From Bacteriovoracaceae bacterium UBA4097 (GTDB lineage Bacteria > Bdellovibrionota > Bacteriovoracia > Bacteriovoracales > Bacteriovoracaceae): 18,497 nt of DNA. The DNA is taken from the NCBI GenBank assembly GCA_002381765.1, contig DFXX01000083.1, forward strand, positions 14,355-32,851, given 5' to 3'. The translations under genes were made by a program, and so were the position numbers. Positions within the stretch are counted from its first letter, which is position 1, and each line of letters opens with the position of its first letter. Below, piece after piece: positions 13,837 to 18,497 of this stretch. The notes beneath the pieces are model-generated. The model did not search any database. It saw only the letters and a list, made by a program, of their open reading frames with translations, and was not told the origin of the DNA.

Positions 13837-16800
13837 ATGACTGGTTTCAATAAATTTTATCTCAACTTAGTATTGCTCGGAACTCTCGTAATATCTGGTT
13901 GTATCCCACTTGCAAAGAAGACGGAATGTAAGGACAACGAAGCCTTTAATTCCTCTACACGCTCTTGTACTCCCGTAACTCCTGGGCAAGATGAATTTAT
14001 TTCTCTCACTAATCCCGTTCCTGCGACTCCGTCAACCGTTAACGCTAACTCCGGTCTACCTATCACTCTTTCAGTAAATATCAAGAACCCATATGCTCGC
14101 CCTTACCGCATGCGCTGGATAAGAAACCATAACGGAACTCAGTACACCCTATTCTCTGCGGATGCGGCTTCTCCTAATATGGCAGACCATCCCTATACAA
14201 TTTCTATCACTCCTTCGAGCGATCTCTTAGGAGCCGCTGGCTCTCACGTGGTTACGGCCCAAATTCTTGATAACAGTTTGAACGTCCTGACTTCTCATGA
14301 CTTCAACCTAACACTTTCCAATACACCAACTCCTTTTGGAAATGGCTTCAATCCTATCTTGACCCTTCCCATAACCATGTCTCCAGATCCAGTCACTAGT
14401 CGAACTTTCAGCATGACCATCTTCAGAAATGGCGCGGCCCTTTTTAGCCCACAAGTGGTTTGGAGTCTGGATAAACTTACTGGAACTCCCATTGCGGCCA
14501 GAACTCAAACTAATCCAATTACCTTCGGCACTCCGACTTCAGGGGCCGCAGTATCCTTTACTATCAATAGTAATAATCCAATGAGTGCAGCTCTCGCACC
14601 CACCGCTCCCTTCAATGATATCGTAGGAACCTATCGTCTCTCTGCAAGCATTGTAGATGGAGTTACGACCTACACCACTTACTCGTGGGACGTAACCATC
14701 GCTCACCCTAATTTAGGAATCATCAGCGATGCCACTCTCCCGACTCCAGGAGTCTCCGGCAATACCATCAATGCCTATAACTCAGTACCTTATTTAAATA
14801 CCACTCTTCCTAACTTCACTTATGCGAGTGGTGCTACCCGCGCTCAGATGTGTGTAAAAGTAAGTGATGCCGATGGAAGATACGGCAGTGGTGTAACCGT
14901 TCGCTATTATCTGGGCAATAACGTCGCCCCTATCTATTCCGGAACAACGACTGCTATGGACGATACCGTCTGTTTAGAAGACGCTCCCAACGCAACTAAA
15001 TCCACCATCCTCTTCTCTGATCCTGATCCAGATTTAACCTGGTCAACCAGTATCAAAGCTCGAGTCTTTGATTCCGCTACCGGAGAAGAATATACTTCTT
15101 ACCCAAGTGGTACCTATCCCATGGTTTGGTCGATTAAAGTTAATCCACAAAACTCTAAACCAATTCTCGCCTTTGAAGACATTGCGGGCTCAGTTGCTTG
15201 CACCACCACCAATGCAGCAGGAACCCTCAGAACTGGATGTGCCGTTACTCAAAGTAATGCCACCGTTAATAACTCATTTGTAGTGGCCTTCAGAGTAACC
15301 GATGACTTTTATGCTCTTCCAGCTAATGATGATAAAATTTCTTACTCCGCCCTTCTTACTCGTGGCGGAAGTACCATCGATAGTACTTCATGCGTGAAGG
15401 CCTTCACTGATACCGGAACCTATAACGATAGCGGAACAAATATCGACGACTTTATCGGCCCGGTTTACGAGTGCCGCTTCCAGATGCCAAGCTTTGACGC
15501 CAATGGATCGCTCAATCCCGCGGCCGATCTCTATGCTATCTCTTTAAGTGTGACCGATGATGGCTCGCCATTCACGGCAACCAGAAAAACTGCGACCCTT
15601 AACTGGAACTTTACCGTAAGAGAATTAAACACCGCTCCTACAGCAAGTACTGTTATCTCTAGGAACTCGGCTCCCTTCACAACGATTACTACGGCCACTG
15701 AAGGAGATACCATTTCTTTCAATACTGTTTTAACTGACCCAGAAAGAGATCCTTACCGCATGGAACTTAGAAGATGTGCTGCGGGATCGACCGCGACGAC
15801 TTGTGTGAGTCCTTCTTCACCTCTGGCTACCTCATCTCTGACTTATTACTCAGATTCAGATTACGGCGTTCCAACACCTAACCGCAGACTGGTATTTTCT
15901 ATACCAGATGGATTTGTCCCAGATCTCGCCACTCCTACTATGGTTTATTTCCAAGTTCGAATAATCGATCAAGCGAGTACTGCCACTGCAGTAAACGCGA
16001 GCGGCGTGGTTACCGTAAACAACACACTTAATCTCATCGTACCGTTGAATATAAATAACCTGAATCCGCCACCAGTTTTTGCAAATCCTGGGGCCATCGA
16101 TATCAATCTAAATCCACTTGAGACAGACTACACCGTCATCTCTGGCTTCCCCTTAACACTTGACCCTGGAACAGTCACTGACGCCTCGAACCCTGGTAAT
16201 CCAGCAGAAGGCAATATCACTTATCAGTGGCTTATTTCTGCTAATAATGGGACGACCTGGAATAATATCGTAGGAGCTACATCTCGAGTCTTAAAATGGA
16301 CTCCTGGCCCTGATGTCAACCCTGGTAATTATCAAATCATTGGGTGTGCTACCGATGGTTCTCCACTCAGACCAAACGCGCTTCTCCCTAATGCAGCTGG
16401 AAGCAATTGCAACAATAGAGCAATTGTAAGAGTTGAGCCGAATATTGCTTTGTCTCCCCCTCTTTTAGGTGGAAAAACACTACTTAGTCCTCCTGCGGTA
16501 TGGATTGATACAAGTTCTCTTGGAACGATCTCGACCCATCCAAACTCAAAAGTTGTCTATACAGCTTCTGCTGTTCTTGATCCCGGTCCCGATACTGTAA
16601 CCATCATGGTGAATAAATTTTTTTACAATGCTAATAATGCGGCCCAGTTAGTGCATTTAGGCTCTACTGAGTTTCTTGCCCTGGATACAATACCAGTTAC
16701 CGAGGTTTTTGATCTTTCAATGACGGGCAATGATAATAATCTATTCATTGGTTACCGCGCTTATGTTGGGATTGCACCAGCGACCTATCGTCCACAGATA

Positions 16801-18156
16801 AGAAGGATAAATAAAACCTTTAATGAAAGCGGTTCACCAGGAATGAAAACGGCCTATACTCATTATGGACCATTTGGATTCTCCTATACTGGCTACACCA
16901 TATCGACTTCACCTGTTTGTAATGGTGGTCTTGGATGTTTCAACAACTTTAGTTCAACTGGTGGAGTACCACCCCTTGGAACTATAACTCTTGATGCTGA
17001 TCATCTGGCACTTGAAGGCACTCCTAGAACAGTGACCGTCAATGGCCTTATGTTTACTGTGAGCAATACTACCGACGGGGCAATTTTAGCACTTGATATT
17101 GCCAATCAAATTAATTCAAATACCTCAGCACAAACTCGGGGAGTGATTGCCTACGTTCCACCAAGTGGAAATAAAGTCTATATAGACGGGCCTAAGCCAA
17201 ATGATGCACTTTCTATTCTTAACAACACCTCAATGATGGGAGAAATCTTTCTCTCAGGCTCAGTTCTTCACATCCCCTACATCAATGATTCTTTGCCAAG
17301 TCCTGATACAGGAAAAATCACCATTGCTTCTATCGATTTTTCGTCGGGAAATCCCCTGTCAGCGATAGGAGTATCGGAAGAGCATTTAGATAACTTCGAT
17401 TCTGCTACTTACATATCCAATAAGATTGATGCTTCAGGAAACCTCTTAATTGGTCTTGTATCGGCTTCTACTCCAGGACAAGCCAGAGTCATTAAATTCT
17501 CGGGTCTGGATTACATTTCCACAGGAGTTCAGTACTCAATCTTCCCTGGTATCAATATCAGTAAGTTTGAATTGGCCGCTGACGTAACAGGCAACACCAA
17601 CTATCATGCCCTCGGAAAATCTGGCCCAGACCTTTGGATAACAAGATTCCCGAATAATATGTCTTCATTCCTCATAACCTATAAGATGCAAGACACAACA
17701 GACACTACGACGGCAAATGCTCTTAGCTCTAGCACTATTTACGACTTCCAGATCGCGACTGCGAGACCGAGATCTCCTGCCACCGTTTCTGAGGAAGCGA
17801 GAATTACTTTGATTACGAATAACGGTGTCCTGGCCTTCAGGGCCCGAACTCCGAATATAGTAACTTGTGGAGAATGTAACCCTATCTCTATGAATGGGCA
17901 GATTCCACTCTTTGATCCTGGCTTCCCTAACTATCGAACTCTCTTCACCACTCCGATCCTCGGCAATATCACCATTGGTACAGGTGGTAACTCGGTACCT
18001 GAAAATACTAGAAACATCATGATGTTTGGTTATTTGGCCGATGATGGAACTGATCACACCTTCAATCTCGGGCTAATTAATGCTGACGTTGAAGTAATTA
18101 ACTCAACTACCACCGATACCGTAAACGGCTTTTGGGCTCCGGCAATTTTTAAGTAA
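13837..18156 (+). CDS. Giant multi-domain surface lipoprotein
   Basis: A 1439-residue envelope protein. The signal ends in VISGC, making C22 the lipidated residue (I23 next, so no inner-membrane retention Asp), followed by a small Cys-containing segment (to about 50). Residues of about 70-160, 165-290, 295-435, 440-595, 600-740 and 745-865 each look like a beta-sandwich (Ig/cadherin-like) module; SLSVTDDGSP, VLTDPERDPY and QWLISANNGTTW are typical phrases. From about 870 the style changes to short blade-like strands such as LLIGLVSAS and LWITRFPN, suggesting a beta-propeller, with an inserted segment (about 1047-1130) resembling flagellar hook IN repeats. Few Lys, many Thr/Asn/Ser, as in adhesins. 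It is probably surface exposed; adhesion is inference. Confidence 0.85.
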   Translation: MTGFNKFYLNLVLLGTLVISGCIPLAKKTECKDNEAFNSSTRSCTPVTPGQDEFISLTNPVPATPSTVNANSGLPITLSVNIKNPYARPYRMRWIRNHNGTQYTLFSADAASPNMADHPYTISITPSSDLLGAAGSHVVTAQILDNSLNVLTSHDFNLTLSNTPTPFGNGFNPILTLPITMSPDPVTSRTFSMTIFRNGAALFSPQVVWSLDKLTGTPIAARTQTNPITFGTPTSGAAVSFTINSNNPMSAALAPTAPFNDIVGTYRLSASIVDGVTTYTTYSWDVTIAHPNLGIISDATLPTPGVSGNTINAYNSVPYLNTTLPNFTYASGATRAQMCVKVSDADGRYGSGVTVRYYLGNNVAPIYSGTTTAMDDTVCLEDAPNATKSTILFSDPDPDLTWSTSIKARVFDSATGEEYTSYPSGTYPMVWSIKVNPQNSKPILAFEDIAGSVACTTTNAAGTLRTGCAVTQSNATVNNSFVVAFRVTDDFYALPANDDKISYSALLTRGGSTIDSTSCVKAFTDTGTYNDSGTNIDDFIGPVYECRFQMPSFDANGSLNPAADLYAISLSVTDDGSPFTATRKTATLNWNFTVRELNTAPTASTVISRNSAPFTTITTATEGDTISFNTVLTDPERDPYRMELRRCAAGSTATTCVSPSSPLATSSLTYYSDSDYGVPTPNRRLVFSIPDGFVPDLATPTMVYFQVRIIDQASTATAVNASGVVTVNNTLNLIVPLNINNLNPPPVFANPGAIDINLNPLETDYTVISGFPLTLDPGTVTDASNPGNPAEGNITYQWLISANNGTTWNNIVGATSRVLKWTPGPDVNPGNYQIIGCATDGSPLRPNALLPNAAGSNCNNRAIVRVEPNIALSPPLLGGKTLLSPPAVWIDTSSLGTISTHPNSKVVYTASAVLDPGPDTVTIMVNKFFYNANNAAQLVHLGSTEFLALDTIPVTEVFDLSMTGNDNNLFIGYRAYVGIAPATYRPQIRRINKTFNESGSPGMKTAYTHYGPFGFSYTGYTISTSPVCNGGLGCFNNFSSTGGVPPLGTITLDADHLALEGTPRTVTVNGLMFTVSNTTDGAILALDIANQINSNTSAQTRGVIAYVPPSGNKVYIDGPKPNDALSILNNTSMMGEIFLSGSVLHIPYINDSLPSPDTGKITIASIDFSSGNPLSAIGVSEEHLDNFDSATYISNKIDASGNLLIGLVSASTPGQARVIKFSGLDYISTGVQYSIFPGINISKFELAADVTGNTNYHALGKSGPDLWITRFPNNMSSFLITYKMQDTTDTTTANALSSSTIYDFQIATARPRSPATVSEEARITLITNNGVLAFRARTPNIVTCGECNPISMNGQIPLFDPGFPNYRTLFTTPILGNITIGTGGNSVPENTRNIMMFGYLADDGTDHTFNLGLINADVEVINSTTTDTVNGFWAPAIFK

Positions 18157-18158
18157 TC

Positions 18159-18186
18159 TTGTTCAATATTAAGTCCATGGTATGAT
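18159..18186 (+). promoter_or_regulatory. Possible sigma-70 promoter before the last gene
   Basis: TTGTTC (18159-18164), 16 bases, TATGAT (18181-18186). A good match, but transcription would begin only two or three bases before the ATG at 18196, giving an almost leaderless mRNA and overlapping the hairpin at 18179-18213. It may be fortuitous. Confidence 0.3.
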
Positions 18187-18213
18187 GAAAGGCATATGCG
18201 CTTTCATCATGCC
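18179..18213 (+). promoter_or_regulatory. Hairpin enclosing the start codon of the last gene
   Basis: ATGATGAAAG (18182-18191) pairs perfectly with CTTTCATCAT (18201-18210). Inside, GC pairs with GC around ATAT, leaving one bulged G; outside, a U-G wobble and two G-C pairs extend the stem to about 15 bp. The AAAGG ribosome-binding site is in the left arm and the ATG (18196-18198) straddles the loop. No T-run follows, so it is not an ordinary terminator. Confidence 0.5.
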
Positions 18214-18497
18214 CTATTTATTGCAGTTTTCATTCTGATTCAGTCGGCCCATGCCTATGAACTCATCATGGTTCAGGCCGTCTCCGATTCCAAGCGCACC
18301 TTTATTACCCGCAATGGAAAACGTCAGGGAATCTTGCCGGGCCTCACTGGAACCTTTACCGCCAATGATGTCTCGGTTCTAGCTAAGGCGATCCATGTCA
18401 CTGGGGAATACACTCAATGGGAAGTCTCTAACCCGGCTCTCGCTATCCCTTTTGAGAAGGGCACCATCGTCACCTACTACCGCACGACTGAGCAGCT
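18196..18497 (+). CDS. Exported protein of unknown function, 3' truncated
   Basis: The first 100 codons of a gene running off the window. A Sec signal peptide is clear (MRFHHALFIAVFILIQSAHA, cleavage after residue 20), so the product is periplasmic, outer-membrane or secreted. The mature start reads YELIMVQAVSDSKRTF and continues with a strand-rich region (GLTGTFTANDVSVLAKAI, GTIVTYYR) that resembles a small SH3-like barrel; I recall similar N-termini in Bdellovibrio-group exported proteins but cannot name a family. AAAGG is only three bases before the ATG and is locked in a hairpin. No T-run terminator separates it from the giant lipoprotein gene, which ends 39 bases earlier, so read-through could feed it. 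Confidence 0.75.
   Translation, partial: MRFHHALFIAVFILIQSAHAYELIMVQAVSDSKRTFITRNGKRQGILPGLTGTFTANDVSVLAKAIHVTGEYTQWEVSNPALAIPFEKGTIVTYYRTTEQ

Overview
The window looks like chromosomal DNA from a Gram-negative bacterium with an outer membrane. It carries a porin, lipoproteins with clear lipoboxes, SecDF/YajC/TatA and a Cache-type chemoreceptor. GC content is middling, genes are packed tightly on both strands, and there are large multi-domain lipoproteins, an orphan ParA and sigma-28-like promoter words. Together these fit a predatory-type Bdellovibrionota, most likely Bacteriovoracales (Bacteriovorax/Peredibacter-like). That placement is inference from gene style; no marker gene fixes it. 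I see no rRNA, tRNA, CRISPR array, transposase or prophage gene.

Layout. (1) 2-3283, plus strand: the 3' end of a DcaP-like porin, a methyl-accepting chemotaxis protein whose ribosome-binding site lies in a stem-loop arm, and a small exported protein. (2) 3332-3637, minus: an HU/IHF-type DNA-binding protein with a strong terminator and an upstream TAAA-N15-ACCGATAA element. (3) 3883-5403, plus: a 506-residue cysteine-rich lipoprotein preceded by a long inverted repeat and a second sigma-28-like box. (4) 5404-10490, minus: the export/queuosine block, read as tgt-yajC-tatA, a terminator and probable promoter, then secD-secF and an unknown membrane protein overlapping secF by ATGA. (5) 10604-11141, plus: two small unknown genes inserted between tgt and queA. 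(6) 11122-12183, minus: queA. (7) 12244-12510, plus: a small exported protein. (8) 12507-13600, minus: a ParA-family ATPase with an ATGA-coupled 81-residue partner. (9) 13837-18156, plus: a 1439-residue multi-domain lipoprotein. (10) 18196-end, plus: the start of another exported protein, whose start codon lies in a near-perfect hairpin.

How the genes work together. SecD, SecF and YajC form the accessory complex of the Sec translocase; TatA builds the pore for folded proteins. Their joint cluster suits a cell that exports many surface proteins, several of which are encoded here. Tgt and QueA act in consecutive steps of queuosine tRNA modification; their classical operon with yajC-secDF is recognisable but interrupted. 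Three promoter-like sites share a CGATAA -10 core, so the HU protein and the two big lipoproteins may be co-expressed under a FliA-type sigma factor, as in a motile (attack-phase-like) state. Two stem-loops at start codons hint at translational control. No single element is a clearly new system; the strongest candidates are the secF-coupled membrane protein, the ParA/small-protein pair and the two start-codon hairpins.
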